64,000 nt of DNA from positions 1 to 64,000 of the forward strand of contig NZ_JAGYIU010000003.1 of NCBI RefSeq assembly GCF_018402495.1, read 5' to 3'. The notes beneath the pieces are model-generated. The model did no database searches, had not been told where the DNA came from, and saw nothing but the letters and a program-made list of their open reading frames with translations. Of this stretch, positions 26,296 to 36,608 are shown one piece after another; within the stretch, counting starts at the first letter, position 1, and each line of letters opens with the position of its first letter. Both the position numbers and the translations under genes were made by a program. Origin of the DNA: Pseudoalteromonas sp. GTDB taxonomy: Bacteria; Pseudomonadota; Gammaproteobacteria; Enterobacterales; Alteromonadaceae.

Positions 26296-27249
26296 TTAAC
26301 CTTTTTGCTTTGTGTTTAAGGTATTAATAATCGACATAGCTTGCGCTACCATTGAGCTTGCATCGGTGCCGTTGTCGGGTAATAAAACAACCGACGACTC
26401 TTTTGCAATAGCCTGTTTGGCAGAAATAGCTTTAGTCGCAAGGTCTAACTGAATCGCTTTTTGGCCTTGCTCGGTGTCTGCAGCTTCACCGACTTTTCGC
26501 AGCGCATCGGCTTGGGCTTGTGCAACCGCTATAATAGCTTGCGCCTCACCTTCAGCACGCAAAATTTGCTCGGCTTTTTCAGCTTCAGCGGCCAATACTT
26601 GTGCCTGTTTTTTACCTTCAGCAACGTTAATATTTGCTTGGCGATCGCCCTCAGATTCTAAAATTTGCGCGCGTTTTACACGCTCAGCCTTCATTTGCGC
26701 TTCCATTGCTTCCATCACTGACTGAGGTGGCACAATGTCTTTAATTTCATAGCGCAGTACCTGAATACCCCAAGGCTCAGCCGCTTGGTTTATAGACGAT
26801 ACAATATTGGTATTAAGTACATCACGCTCTTCAAATGTTTTATCAAGCTCCATTTTACCTAGTTCAGAACGCATCGTTGTTTGCGATAGCTGCGTAACCG
26901 CAAACACATAATCGTCAACACCGTAAGTGGCTTTATAAGGGTCAAGCACACGAAAGTACAATACACCATCAACCGATAGCGAAATATTATCTTTGGTAAT
27001 AGCCGACTGCGAGGGCACATCTTGCGCTTGTTCTTTCAAACTACGGTCGGCTGCTATACGGTCAATAAATGGCACAATAAAATTTAAACCTGCTTCTTTA
27101 GTTGATTGGTATTTACCAAAACGTTCAATCAACCAAGCGCGGTTTTGTGGTACAAATTTAACACTGCTTTTTAGCAGTACTAAAACAAAAATCAGTAAAA
27201 ATGCTTCAACAGTAAAAATAATGTTGAGAATTTCTGCAATCGGATCCAT
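26296..27249 (-). CDS. SPFH/band-7 (stomatin-like, QmcA-type) protein
   Basis: This 317-residue protein has one N-terminal membrane helix (about 8-26), a band-7 domain (about 30-200) with VKFVPQNRAWLIERFGKY and the LDKTFEERD segment, then an Ala/Glu-rich coiled coil (about 185-270) with repeated AEGxxQA units. It should oligomerise at the inner membrane with the NfeD partner encoded next. AAGGAGA precedes the ATG. Length and order match the stomatin-like group; it is often implicated in protease (FtsH) regulation and membrane stress. Confidence 0.87.
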   Translation of the reverse strand: MDPIAEILNIIFTVEAFLLIFVLVLLKSSVKFVPQNRAWLIERFGKYQSTKEAGLNFIVPFIDRIAADRSLKEQAQDVPSQSAITKDNISLSVDGVLYFRVLDPYKATYGVDDYVFAVTQLSQTTMRSELGKMELDKTFEERDVLNTNIVSSINQAAEPWGIQVLRYEIKDIVPPQSVMEAMEAQMKAERVKRAQILESEGDRQANINVAEGKKQAQVLAAEAEKAEQILRAEGEAQAIIAVAQAQADALRKVGEAADTEQGQKAIQLDLATKAISAKQAIAKESSVVLLPDNGTDASSMVAQAMSIINTLNTKQKG

Positions 27250-27444
27250 GTATATTCTCCTTTAATGTAGCCTGTATGGCGGTCACTTATTGTTAATGTT
27301 ATAAATAACGTAACCTGTTTAGACTACCACTTAAGCTAATTAATTTCCTAACAAAAAATAATCAAGTAATAAGTAAAAGGTTGCACGCTATTATTGTGAG
27401 TAAAACACATGGTACACTCAAAATTTGTATTTTAGCCTAAGCTT

Positions 27445-28641
27445 ATGATGAATCCAGATACTACTTTTTTACAGCATGTAAAACATAAAACAAGTAAAAA
27501 GCCCACCTCAAAGCTCGAAGTGTTATGGTAACGAATTGAAAAACACACCAAACGTAATGCTAACTTTGTTATAAAAAAGCAAAACTTATTTGTACAATTT
27601 CAGCAGCAAGTTGAACCATACGAACATATGCAAGCACAGATGGTTGCAGAGCAAGTTGTTCATTTAAGTCAATTTATTATGCGAAAAAGCCTATCTGAGC
27701 AACAGCGTAATGAACTCATTGAATGGATAGAAGACGACATTGATTTTTTATCAGCACACCCCTTTATTGGCCCGATAAATGTAGCTGAGGTTATAAATGT
27801 GTTTCAAGCTCAACTAAAAGAGCAAAATCAAGCCACCATTAACGCCATACCGCCAGAAGAGCTAAATGAATTGCGTTTATTACTGCAACAAGACTTTGCG
27901 GGTCTTGAACTAACCGATGAGCAACTAAGAGACATCGCCCTTGAACCGCAAAAAGTGTATCAGTATCTTGATGAACAAGGATTCGTTGACAACGACCATG
28001 AGCAGCCATTTAACCACCACAACAGCGAAGATGAGCCGGATTGGGACGACTTTTTTGAAGACGAGCCGTACTTTAATCGCCAACAAGCTAAAAATCATAA
28101 AACCAACATAAAGCTGGAAAAACTATTTAAAGGGTCGCAACTTAACAAAATGTACAAACGCTTAGCGTCAAAGTTACACCCAGACAAAGAGCCTGATCCA
28201 GCCAAAAAAGCGCAAAAACACCAATTAATGCAACAATTAGGGCAAGCCCGTAAAACAAAAGACGGATTTAGTTTATTGCAGCTTTACATAACCTATATTG
28301 ACGACGATGTTGATTTTGACGAACAAACCAAAGCAAACCTCATTCCACTATTAAAAAATAAAATAGCAGAACTAAATGAGCAGTACCGAGCGCAACAAAC
28401 AGCAAACGATGAGCATTCATTCGTATGGCGAAAATTTAATGGCCGCAGCAAAGCACAAATTAAACAAAACTTTGCAGAGCACATAGCCGCCCTGCAAATT
28501 GAATGTGACGAAATAGCAACGCGACTAAACACCTGTACCACAGTAAACACACTCAAAAAAGAGCTAAACGAGCGCATTCAAAACAAACGCCACGCACCAT
28601 TATCATTGCAAGAGGCATTAAATAGCATGTTTAACTTTTAA
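27445..28641 (+). pseudogene. J-domain protein gene with an in-frame stop near the start
   Basis: The frame opens at ATG 27445/27448 and runs 27 codons to TAA at 27529, then continues without shift for about 370 codons. The residues around the stop (SKLEVLW, stop, RIEKHTKRNANF) read as one continuous protein, so CAA to TAA is the simplest change. An internal ATG at 27628 could restart a 337-residue product. A J-like domain lies at about 165-230 of that product, with MYKRLASKLHPDKEP containing the HPD motif. The rest is acidic and coiled. It may be a DnaK co-chaperone. Confidence 0.65.
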
Positions 28642-28727
28642 GCGCCACTCAACAAGGACGTGACTGTACTTGTAAAATATCGGGTTTCTGGTAATTTAAA
28701 CAAAAATAAACACAATGCAGGGAACGC

Positions 28728-29573
28728 ATGACACCGCAATTTGACTACATCACTAAACGCCGTTTTCACTTTCTTGAACTCATTGTTTACTGGGAAGGAC
28801 GTTTAACCACCAATCATTTGCAAACGCACTTTGCCGTGAGTCGCTCTAGCGCCTCACAGAGTATTCAAGACTACTTACAATTTTACCCAAACAGCCTGTG
28901 CTATAACGCATCAATAAAAGGCTACGAAGCCACCAAGCACTTTAACCCATGCCAAACAGAACTTGACCTAAACACCTACTTAAAGCTTGCCTATCAAAGC
29001 GAAAACACATACTCATATCAGCACTTTACTCGGCTAAACTCACCCCTTGCCGACATACAGCCCGCTAAAGTAAAAGGCGTATTACAAGCCCTCAATCAAC
29101 AAAAGCGTATTGATGTAGGCTATGCCTCGGTATCGAGCCCTGATTTTGAATCACGCATAATAAGCCCACATAATTTAGTGTTTGATGGCATGCGCTGGCA
29201 TGTACGCGCCTATTGTGAAAAAAATCGCGACTTTAGAGATTTCGTACTAACTCGCTTTAATGGCGAGTTTGAATTTGAAGGCCCGATTCAATATGACCAA
29301 AGTCACGACACATTATGGCACACCCAGCTTGATGTAGTTATAGAGCCCGACCCACGGCTAACCCCAGAGCGCGCCCATATTATTGCGCTCGATCACCAAA
29401 TGAGCAAACAACCCAATGGTCGTTACCAACGCACAATTAACGTACGCGCCGCGCTATTACTGTATCTTTTAAAACAACTGCGCCTCGATAGCTATCAAGC
29501 AAAGCCCGAAGCCCAACAAATTATTTTAAGCCCAGAATGTTTACAAACACTAAAACCTTACATGCAATGGTAG
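28728..29573 (+). CDS. WYL-domain helix-turn-helix regulator next to the cas operon
   Basis: This 281-residue protein has an N-terminal winged helix (about 10-60, FHFLELIVYWEGRLTTNHL then VSRSSASQSIQDY). A WYL domain (about 115-190) follows, whose core reads RISPHNLVFDGMRWHVRAYC-like IISPHNLVFDGMRWHVRAY, then a WCX-like C-terminal part. WYL proteins bind nucleic acid or ligand signals and are repeatedly found controlling CRISPR-Cas and other defence genes. It is 104 bp upstream of cas1 in the same direction, so it is the obvious candidate regulator of the locus. Target sites are unproven. Confidence 0.83.
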   Translation: MTPQFDYITKRRFHFLELIVYWEGRLTTNHLQTHFAVSRSSASQSIQDYLQFYPNSLCYNASIKGYEATKHFNPCQTELDLNTYLKLAYQSENTYSYQHFTRLNSPLADIQPAKVKGVLQALNQQKRIDVGYASVSSPDFESRIISPHNLVFDGMRWHVRAYCEKNRDFRDFVLTRFNGEFEFEGPIQYDQSHDTLWHTQLDVVIEPDPRLTPERAHIIALDHQMSKQPNGRYQRTINVRAALLLYLLKQLRLDSYQAKPEAQQIILSPECLQTLKPYMQW

Positions 29574-29631
29574 CGCTAATATGCGTAAAAACCCGACAGG
29601 TGATAAATGTACAGTGTTGTTGAGATTAATA

Positions 29632-29665
29632 TTAACGGGTAGGGTTAAAAAACCACCCACGTTAA
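29632..29665 (+). promoter_or_regulatory. Dyad upstream of cas1, candidate operator
   Basis: TTAACGGGT (29632-29640) and ACCCACGTTAA (29655-29665) are inverted arms with a one-base bulge, enclosing a shorter GGGTT/AACC pair, 13 bp before cas1. It overlaps the region where ribosome binding begins (AAGG at 29664-29667). It could bind the WYL regulator or form an mRNA hairpin. Confidence 0.4.
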
Positions 29666-29677
29666 GGTAAATATAAA

Positions 29678-30658
29678 ATGGATGACTTTAGCCCCAGCGA
29701 CTTAAAAACAATTTTGCATTCAAAGCGTGCCAATATGTATTACCTTGAGTATTGTCGGGTAATGCAAAAAGATGGCCGTGTGCTTTATCTTACAGAAGCC
29801 AAAAACGAAAATCAGTATTTTAATATTCCGATTGCGAACACTACCGTTTTACTATTAGGTAACGGCACATCAATAACCCAAGCGGCTATGCGCATGCTCG
29901 CACAAGCAGGTGTATTGGTCGGTTTTACCGGAGGCGGTGGCACGCCCTTACACATGGCATGTGAAGTAGAATGGTTTACACCACAAAGCGAGTATCGGCC
30001 GACCGAATACCTACATGGCTGGTTACAGTTTTGGTTTGACGATACAAAGCGTCTCTATACCGCTAAATTATTTCAGCAGCAGCGCATTGAATTTATTGAA
30101 AAAGTATGGAAAAAAGACCGCGATTTAAAAGCAGAAGGGTTTGACTTTAATAGCGAACAAATACAAAACGCACTAAGCACATTTCATAGCCGTACCAATG
30201 CCGCTGTAAAACAATCTGACTTACTACTCACAGAAGCGCAGCTTACTAAACTGCTTTATAAATACGCAGCAAATAATACCAACGTAGCAGAGTTTAAGCG
30301 CCAGCATCAGCCTGATAAAAATAGCACAAGTAAAGCCAACGACTTTTTAAACCACGGCAACTATTTAGCCTATGGCCTAGCTGCAAGTTGTTTATGGGTA
30401 TTGGGTATTCCTCACGGTTTTGCTGTTATGCACGGAAAAACACGACGTGGCGCGTTAGTGTTTGATGTAGCCGACCTAATTAAAGACGCCTTAGTTTTAC
30501 CATGGGCATTTATTTGCGCCAAAGAAAACGCAACCGAACAAGAATTTCGCCAGCAAGTACTCCAAGCGTTTACCGATCACAAAGCACTCGACTTTATGTT
30601 CGACACAGTAAAAAACATCGCATTAACAGATGAATTTGGCGTTGATGAACATGCTTGA
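29678..30658 (+). CDS. cas1: Cas1 integrase, type I-F
   Basis: The 326-residue protein carries Cas1 hallmarks: VLLLGNGTSITQAAMRMLA, VGFTGGGGTPLH, and the metal-binding His/Asp segment MHGKTRRGALVFDVADLIKD near residue 250-270. It would work with the Cas2 part of the Cas2-3 fusion to insert 32-bp spacers at the leader end. The start ATG lies after an AAGG. Gene order cas1 then cas2-3 is that of type I-F. No inactivating change is visible, fitting the very long regular array. Confidence 0.95.
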   Translation: MDDFSPSDLKTILHSKRANMYYLEYCRVMQKDGRVLYLTEAKNENQYFNIPIANTTVLLLGNGTSITQAAMRMLAQAGVLVGFTGGGGTPLHMACEVEWFTPQSEYRPTEYLHGWLQFWFDDTKRLYTAKLFQQQRIEFIEKVWKKDRDLKAEGFDFNSEQIQNALSTFHSRTNAAVKQSDLLLTEAQLTKLLYKYAANNTNVAEFKRQHQPDKNSTSKANDFLNHGNYLAYGLAASCLWVLGIPHGFAVMHGKTRRGALVFDVADLIKDALVLPWAFICAKENATEQEFRQQVLQAFTDHKALDFMFDTVKNIALTDEFGVDEHA

Positions 30659-30665
30659 TTTTATG

Positions 30666-30686
30666 GTAGGTCGTGCTTTAGCGCGT
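30666..30686 (+). repeat. 21-bp palindromic-type repeat between cas1 and cas2-3, left copy
   Basis: GTAGGTCGTGCTTTAGCGCG plus a final T lies in the 48-bp gap between cas1 and cas2-3. Its exact reverse complement occurs at 42860-42880, just beyond the array. Related GTAGGNCGTGCTTTAGC sequences are, as I recall, dispersed intergenic repeats in marine gammaproteobacteria. Confidence 0.8.
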
Positions 30687-30706
30687 CAAAAAGAAGGCGC
30701 AGCATT

Positions 30707-33640
30707 ATGATGGTTACGTTTGTTTCACAATGTGAAAAAAATGCCCTTAAAAAAACCCGCCGCGTGCTCGACGCATTCGCCAACCGCATAGGCGACAACA
30801 CATGGCAAACATTAATCACCGAAGACGGCCTACTCACCGTTAAAAAAATGCTGCGCAAAACCGCCAGCCGCAGCACCGCCGTAAGCTGCCATTGGATCAG
30901 AAGTCGCTCACGCAGCCAGTTATTGTGGGTTGTAGGGAATAAATTGAAATTTAATGAACAAGGCATAGTGCCGGTTAATAGAACAGAAACAGAGGTTATT
31001 ATGGATGTCATTACCGACAAACCCAAAAAAGGCGTACTTTATGCCAATACAAAGTTGCAACCATTGGCAGAGCATTTGTTTGCGGTAGGTTATTTTGCCG
31101 AGCAGTTACATAAAAATTTATTTCCTGAGAGCCTACAATTTTCGATGGTAAATTTTGTAGCTGGGTGTTTACATGATGTAGGTAAGATAGATCCAAAATT
31201 TCAAGAGTGGGTTACTAATCCCAAAAAGAAAAGTTTTGTTGCCGATGATGGGCAGCACATTGATGATGCAAAATTCAGTTTTGAGAAACACCCACGCCAC
31301 AATGAAGTGTCTTTATTGCTTTACCATCTTTTAGACAGCGTAGAATTAAAAACAATCAACTCAAGCAATAAAGAGTCTATAAAACATGCCATTTATTGGC
31401 ATCATGCTAAACCATACCGCAAAGATAAAGATAGTTTTACAACTTATAAAGAGATTGGGAAAAAGCTAATAGCTAATCAAAAAGGTGTTTTACTGCACGA
31501 TATTTTAGGCCAAGCACAAGCCATATTAAGCCAAGTCATGGGGATAGACAAAAAGTATCGCTCAGCAGCAAGCTCAACGCTGAGTAAAGCTTACAATAAT
31601 AAAGCAGTTGCAGAACAGGAGTTTACCATTTCAAGCTCATTACACACGCCCAGTTATAAAGAATATGAGCTAGAGGAGTCTGTATCTGCTAATCGTACTA
31701 ATGTAAAAATAAACGCATTAAATAATATTATAAGGGCATGTGTTATCACTGCCGATAGAATTATTTCCGCAATGAGCGCAGCAGAATTACATGAAGCCAT
31801 ATTGCATCATACCCTTGATGATAAGGTGAATGAGCTACTGGAGGTTGACTCTACCCTTACCTCAAATATTGAAACTTGTTTAAGCGCGTTTTATCCCAAT
31901 AGTGAGCGCAGTATTAAGCAAAGCGATATTGCCAAACAGCTAACCAGTGCTGAGAATGTTGCAGTATTAGCCGGTGCTGCAGGTTGTGGTAAGACTAAAA
32001 TAGCGTTGGAGTGGGCAAAACTACAAGGCGCAAAACGTATTATTTGGGTTTGCCCGCGAGTACAAGTCTGCCAAGGTTTGTTTTATGAATTAACCTCAGA
32101 GCAATATCTTCCTAATAGTACGATCGAAATAAATACAGGTGAGTTTAAATTTCATAATCAATGGGATAATCCGATCCCTGAAGGTGAAAACTTCTCTGGT
32201 GATGTGGTAATTACCACCATAGATCAAATATTAGGTTCTGTAATTAGCCACACAAATGCCAATACACTCATCGATTTTTTAAATAATCATGTAGTATTCG
32301 ATGAGTTCCATGAATACGTAAACATGCCAGCCTTTAACTTGCTTTTTGCTGAGTTGATCGCGGCTAAAAAAGTTAAAGAACAGCAAGCTAATACTTTATT
32401 GGTGTCTGCAACTCCTCATTATGTATTTGTTGAAGAATTATTGGGTATTCACCCCGACGACATCATAGAAATGCCATCGTTTAATCAAAGCCAGTACCAA
32501 CTCGATTTTAAAATATTTGACGATACCAAGCTTGATGACAGCAACCCATTATTTACTCCGCAAAGTGACTGTACCTTTGTTATTAGCAACATGGCACTCA
32601 CCGCACAAAATGGTTTTATCACAAATCAACATAATGAAAATGCGGTATTGCTGCACTCTAAATTTATTAAAAGTGATAAGCAAAAATGGTTCGAGGAAGT
32701 TTTTGAATCATATAAACGAGGTGGCACTAAAAAGTATGAAGTGCTGCGCAGCGGGCCTATTGTTCAGGCGTCATTAAACATTAGTTGTGATTATATGGTT
32801 GCTGAAATCACCAATGCTGAAGATTGTCTACAACGTTTAGGCCGACTAGATAGATTTGGTGAAAACGAAAATATCAATACTTATACTTTAGCAGTGCCAG
32901 AATCCATTGCAGCATCAAAAGGCAATAGCCCCGCATCACGATTTTTATCTAAGTTGTATGTGCTTAAGTCTGTGCGCGAGTGGTATCAGTTTTTATTAAA
33001 TTCATTAGAGGATAAACCATTCAATTTACCTGAAATTTACAGGCTTTATAAAAACTTTCACCATCTAGAAAATACGAAACAATATATCGAAAACGATTTA
33101 GTAGCAGCATTAAAAGCCAGTGTAATAAAAATAAACGCGAAGGTCATCGATCCGATTGTTGTACCATCTAAAAAGAATAAAGAGAAAAAACGCAGTAAAA
33201 TTAGTAAAGGCTCACTGCGCGGTGATAATCGTTTTGTGCAAATGGCAGTCGTAGACTTGAGTCAACAGGACCAGCAATACCTCGAACAATATGCATACAC
33301 AATACCACTTGATGATGAAACAGATGTTGATAATTTGACCTATTCGACCAATGCGATTCGAGGCTTTGAGCAAAGCGATAAAGATTTACTTTCACACATG
33401 TTCAAAAAACACCACAACATACTAGGTGGCACTAAGCCATATAACGATAATGCGTTACTTAATGACGCTCGCGACCCAGAGTCCCCCATATATTTAAGTT
33501 ATACCACTAATGACTTGCTTGCCGTTGGCGGCGAAAGTGCGCGACATCCGCATGCAATATATTACGCAATCTGCGATAAACAACCCATAGGCGCAATGTC
33601 TATAAAACAAATTAATCAAACCACAGAAGATGAGGAATAA
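30707..33640 (+). CDS. cas3: Cas2-Cas3 fusion nuclease-helicase, type I-F
   Basis: The 977-residue protein begins with a Cas2-like domain (about 1-95; [20 protein letters not shown] and [17 protein letters not shown]). An HD nuclease follows with His 156 and Asp 157 in [10 protein letters not shown] and an upstream His in [10 protein letters not shown] superfamily 2 helicase comes next with Walker [10 protein letters not shown] near 422, DEFH box at 532-535 and the LLVSATPH motif III. The C-terminal domain is Lys-rich in the linker. It both supports adaptation and degrades targets recruited by Cascade. GAAGG precedes the ATG. All key residues look intact. Confidence 0.94.
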   Translation: MMVTFVSQCEKNALKKTRRVLDAFANRIGDNTWQTLITEDGLLTVKKMLRKTASRSTAVSCHWIRSRSRSQLLWVVGNKLKFNEQGIVPVNRTETEVIMDVITDKPKKGVLYANTKLQPLAEHLFAVGYFAEQLHKNLFPESLQFSMVNFVAGCLHDVGKIDPKFQEWVTNPKKKSFVADDGQHIDDAKFSFEKHPRHNEVSLLLYHLLDSVELKTINSSNKESIKHAIYWHHAKPYRKDKDSFTTYKEIGKKLIANQKGVLLHDILGQAQAILSQVMGIDKKYRSAASSTLSKAYNNKAVAEQEFTISSSLHTPSYKEYELEESVSANRTNVKINALNNIIRACVITADRIISAMSAAELHEAILHHTLDDKVNELLEVDSTLTSNIETCLSAFYPNSERSIKQSDIAKQLTSAENVAVLAGAAGCGKTKIALEWAKLQGAKRIIWVCPRVQVCQGLFYELTSEQYLPNSTIEINTGEFKFHNQWDNPIPEGENFSGDVVITTIDQILGSVISHTNANTLIDFLNNHVVFDEFHEYVNMPAFNLLFAELIAAKKVKEQQANTLLVSATPHYVFVEELLGIHPDDIIEMPSFNQSQYQLDFKIFDDTKLDDSNPLFTPQSDCTFVISNMALTAQNGFITNQHNENAVLLHSKFIKSDKQKWFEEVFESYKRGGTKKYEVLRSGPIVQASLNISCDYMVAEITNAEDCLQRLGRLDRFGENENINTYTLAVPESIAASKGNSPASRFLSKLYVLKSVREWYQFLLNSLEDKPFNLPEIYRLYKNFHHLENTKQYIENDLVAALKASVIKINAKVIDPIVVPSKKNKEKKRSKISKGSLRGDNRFVQMAVVDLSQQDQQYLEQYAYTIPLDDETDVDNLTYSTNAIRGFEQSDKDLLSHMFKKHHNILGGTKPYNDNALLNDARDPESPIYLSYTTNDLLAVGGESARHPHAIYYAICDKQPIGAMSIKQINQTTEDEE

Positions 33641-33643
33641 ATC

Positions 33644-34645
33644 ATGGAAAAAGTAACTGGAATTAAAAGTGTTGATTTTAAAATTAAAGCAATTGGTCAT
33701 GGTGTAGTTAATTGGAATGGCTCTCCCCAGCTTGAGTTCTGGAAGGATGGTGCATCAAAGCCGACTAAAGTAAGTAACCACAACATGCCTAAATTGCGAG
33801 GGTATAGCAATATTAAAGATTTCTGGGAGGATGGTTCTCCAAAATCGTACCAGCATCCAAGTAGTGTGGATTTTAGTAAAGTTAAACTCTACATAAGTCA
33901 AAATTGTATTCGTCACCACCTATTTCGATGTGAACCTTACAATCTTCAATCACCTGAGTTATTAAAACAACCAATAAAGCTACTTTGCTCACTAGTTGGG
34001 TTGTTACGTGGCTATGTTATCCCAAAAAATGAAAATAAACGAACAAGCCCTTTATTGTTAACTGATTTTGTTGATCAGTTAGGTAACGGTAATTATGAGC
34101 AAATGGGGCAGTCTGGCAGTAAAGAGAAAAAAGAAAATAAAGATGGCAAAGAATCAAGTAACTCTATTTTTTCAAAGACTACCTTTGGTGATACTGAGTA
34201 CATTGCTTATGGTTCAATTAGCATAGAACAGCTTCAGTTCATTCCTCTTTGCGCTGACTTTGGTCGTCAGGCGTATATTGTTAATAACCATTCTGAAGGT
34301 AGAGAGGTTGCGAAAGCATTAACGAAGTATCTTCAAGAAACCTTAGGGCGAGAAAATGCATTGGCCACTTACCATGAAAACTATGTTCGCAGAGGTTCAA
34401 TTTTTGATGAGGGCGAGCAAGGGATTTTATTAAATGATGATGCAATTGATGTTTTAGTTAACGAAATGGTTGATCTAATTAGAGATTTAAATATAAAGCA
34501 AGCTAAAGGGTATATGTTTGTAGAGGATGTATCTGTGGATTATAACGACGGTGTTGGAAAAGATATGCTGCGCATCAAACATTCACCCGAAAAGGTAAAT
34601 CCAGAAAAAGGAAAAGAATACGCGGTCTATTATGAGGGTAAATAG
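33644..34645 (+). CDS. cas7fv: Cas7fv backbone protein of type I-F2 Cascade
   Basis: The 333-residue protein follows cas2-3 by 3 bp. It begins GIKSVDFKIKAIGHGVVNWN and contains the charged insertion EKKENKDGKE near 165. Sequence and position match my memory of the I-Fv Cas7 of Shewanella putrefaciens, which forms the crRNA-binding filament and stands where csy1/cas8f would be in ordinary I-F loci. No Csy3-like protein of the classic type occurs elsewhere in the operon. The function is from family and gene order; individual RNA-binding residues cannot be assigned. Confidence 0.82.
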   Translation: MEKVTGIKSVDFKIKAIGHGVVNWNGSPQLEFWKDGASKPTKVSNHNMPKLRGYSNIKDFWEDGSPKSYQHPSSVDFSKVKLYISQNCIRHHLFRCEPYNLQSPELLKQPIKLLCSLVGLLRGYVIPKNENKRTSPLLLTDFVDQLGNGNYEQMGQSGSKEKKENKDGKESSNSIFSKTTFGDTEYIAYGSISIEQLQFIPLCADFGRQAYIVNNHSEGREVAKALTKYLQETLGRENALATYHENYVRRGSIFDEGEQGILLNDDAIDVLVNEMVDLIRDLNIKQAKGYMFVEDVSVDYNDGVGKDMLRIKHSPEKVNPEKGKEYAVYYEGK

Positions 34646-34646
34646 T

Positions 34647-35918
34647 ATGCGCATATTAATAGAATACGACTCATGTTGGCATATGAGCTTTCTTGGGGAT
34701 GATGATAAAAAACCAATTGAAAAAGTAAATAGTAAAACCAACACCTCAAGTGATACAGGTTATATGCAGAAATTTGTTGCCACTTCAAAAGCTCAGGGGC
34801 AGAAAGAATCACATACCAGCGAGAGTACAGTATTAGGTGTTTTGTCTCGGCTCATAGGTGATCAACGGAAGCTATACCAAGCAAGAAATTCTAATAATTT
34901 TTATTTTTCAGATATTGAATCATGCATTTCATTTAAAGAAACAAAAACAGAAGCAGCAAATGAATTGGTTTATTTAACGAATAAATCGGATGATAGGTGT
35001 TCTCAAGGTAACTTTTTAGGCGTTATCTCAGATGATAATCCTTGGTTCTCTTCTAAAATAGCTCCTCAATTCTGGTCTGTTTTGTATTTGAATAAAAAAG
35101 ATTTGTTGGAATTTATTTTATCTGGAAAACCAAACTCATTAATAAATGGTGGGTTTGGATATTCTAAGCCAATTAATTTACTTTCAAGATTAGATGAAAT
35201 AACTGACATAAAAGGTGATATAGGTTCTCCTTGGTTTAGTGCTGAACGAGTGATGCTACAGCGAATCAATTTAGAAAAAAAATTAGTTGTTGAGAGTGGT
35301 AAAGAATCTGATTACAAAAATAAATTTGTAGCAGCACCTCCTAAAACAGAGAAGCAGAGATTGGTATATAAAAATAAGATTGAGCAATTTGAGAATAATT
35401 TAACAGGAATTAGTAAGCAATTGGAAAGCTTAGGTACTGTTGATGAGTGTTTGATTACTCAAGAGAAGCTTAATAAAGCTATTGCTTTAATATTGGGTGC
35501 ATATCCTGATATTGAGTATTGGAAGGATGGTGTGTTATATCCGTATCGGTTATATGCTGTCGCTTTATATTTGCAAGCACAGAGATTAATAGATGAAGGG
35601 TGTGACCTAGGCTTCATGATTAATGCTAAACGTGAACTTCAAATACAGGGGTTTTCCAAGCGTGGTTTTAATGGTGTGAGGGACTGGCTCAATGCAATGA
35701 CTGGAGGCCGCAAAAAAGCTGTAGGCACTCCTTGCAATATTAAAAAGCAATCTGGTTTTTTGGAAATTGAGTTGCAGTTAGATTCTCAGGCGAGAGGGCT
35801 TTATTTCAATAACATGAGTCGAGCCCAAGAAATAAAAACGCTCATTGAAAATGCTGGTGTGTCGAGTTTTTACCTAGGTAAAAAAGGGCTTGCTTATGTT
35901 TCAAATATTCGAGTTTAG
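34647..35918 (+). CDS. cas5fv: Cas5fv of type I-F2 Cascade
   Basis: I start at ATG 34647, one base past the cas7fv stop, giving 423 residues beginning [16 protein letters not shown]; an in-frame start at 34632 overlaps cas7fv. The protein combines a RAMP-like beginning and a GYSKP/RxxxxRINLEKK region with a Lys-rich insertion at about 205-250. In the reduced I-F2 complex this enlarged Cas5 takes over PAM recognition from the missing large subunit. Order between cas7fv and cas6f fits exactly. Identification rests mainly on synteny and lack of alternatives. Confidence 0.8.
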   Translation: MRILIEYDSCWHMSFLGDDDKKPIEKVNSKTNTSSDTGYMQKFVATSKAQGQKESHTSESTVLGVLSRLIGDQRKLYQARNSNNFYFSDIESCISFKETKTEAANELVYLTNKSDDRCSQGNFLGVISDDNPWFSSKIAPQFWSVLYLNKKDLLEFILSGKPNSLINGGFGYSKPINLLSRLDEITDIKGDIGSPWFSAERVMLQRINLEKKLVVESGKESDYKNKFVAAPPKTEKQRLVYKNKIEQFENNLTGISKQLESLGTVDECLITQEKLNKAIALILGAYPDIEYWKDGVLYPYRLYAVALYLQAQRLIDEGCDLGFMINAKRELQIQGFSKRGFNGVRDWLNAMTGGRKKAVGTPCNIKKQSGFLEIELQLDSQARGLYFNNMSRAQEIKTLIENAGVSSFYLGKKGLAYVSNIRV

Positions 35919-35926
35919 GAGGAAGT

Positions 35927-36478
35927 ATGGATTCTTATATTGAACTACAACTAAAACCTGATGCTGAAATGCGAGAAGCAGAGCTTAGCAGTAAAGTATT
36001 TACAAAGTTTCATAAAGCGCTTGTTCATTTAAAAACAAATCAAATAGGTATTAGTTTCCCAAAAGCGCATTTAAAACTCGGTAAGGTATTTCGTATTCAC
36101 GGTGACGCAAGTTTGCTGAATGACTTTCAAGGTTTAAATTGGTTAGGGCCATTAAGTGGTTATTGTCAACAAAGTAATATTTTATCTGTCCCTGAAAATA
36201 CCCAGTATCGCGTTGTTTCTGAAAAAAGAAGTAATTTAAGTAAAGCAAAACTAAGGCGCTTGATTGCTAGAGGTAGTATCGACAAAGAGGGTGAAAAACG
36301 ATACAAGGTGAAAATGTTAAGTCAAGGCTTTGATAATCCTTATTTAGATTTGTTCAGCAGTTCAACAGAGCAGGTTCACCGAAAATTTTTTGCGTTTAGT
36401 GAGATTAAAGACAAACCAAATAGCGGTACGTTCAACACTTATGGTTTAAGTAATACCGCCACAATACCGTGGTTCTAA
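35927..36478 (+). CDS. cas6f: Cas6f (Csy4) crRNA endonuclease
   Basis: This 183-residue protein has its His at residue 29 ([10 protein letters not shown]), the same position as the catalytic His of Pseudomonas Csy4. An Arg/Lys-rich helix ([14 protein letters not shown]) that would bind the repeat hairpin lies near 105-118, and the C-terminal end is [12 protein letters not shown]. It cuts each repeat after the CTGCC/GGCAG stem, leaving the 8-nt handle CTTAGAAA. GGAGGAAG precedes its ATG, which is 8 bp after cas5fv. It is the last cas gene before the leader. Confidence 0.93.
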   Translation: MDSYIELQLKPDAEMREAELSSKVFTKFHKALVHLKTNQIGISFPKAHLKLGKVFRIHGDASLLNDFQGLNWLGPLSGYCQQSNILSVPENTQYRVVSEKRSNLSKAKLRRLIARGSIDKEGEKRYKVKMLSQGFDNPYLDLFSSSTEQVHRKFFAFSEIKDKPNSGTFNTYGLSNTATIPWF

Positions 36479-36608
36479 CCCTTTATTTTTGCTCTTTAAA
36501 AATATGATATAAAAACAGTAAGTTACAATAGGTCGTTTTTTACAAGGTAAAATTAGCATATTTACCCTAACAACCTGTTGTAACATATTTTTTTGCTGAT
36601 AAACTGTT
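36479..36608 (+). promoter_or_regulatory. CRISPR leader
   Basis: This 130-bp AT-rich stretch between cas6f and the first repeat holds A and T tracts and the dyad ACAAC-CT-GTTGT (36570-36581) about 28 bp before the first repeat. The array promoter and protein-binding sites for spacer integration are expected here. I cannot identify a confident IHF consensus. Confidence 0.75.

Noticed and set aside
33644-36478. Ordinary type I-F1 locus with cas8f deleted
   Set aside because: The gene joints are tight and the two middle proteins do not look like Csy3 and Csy2; the layout is that of the I-F2 class.
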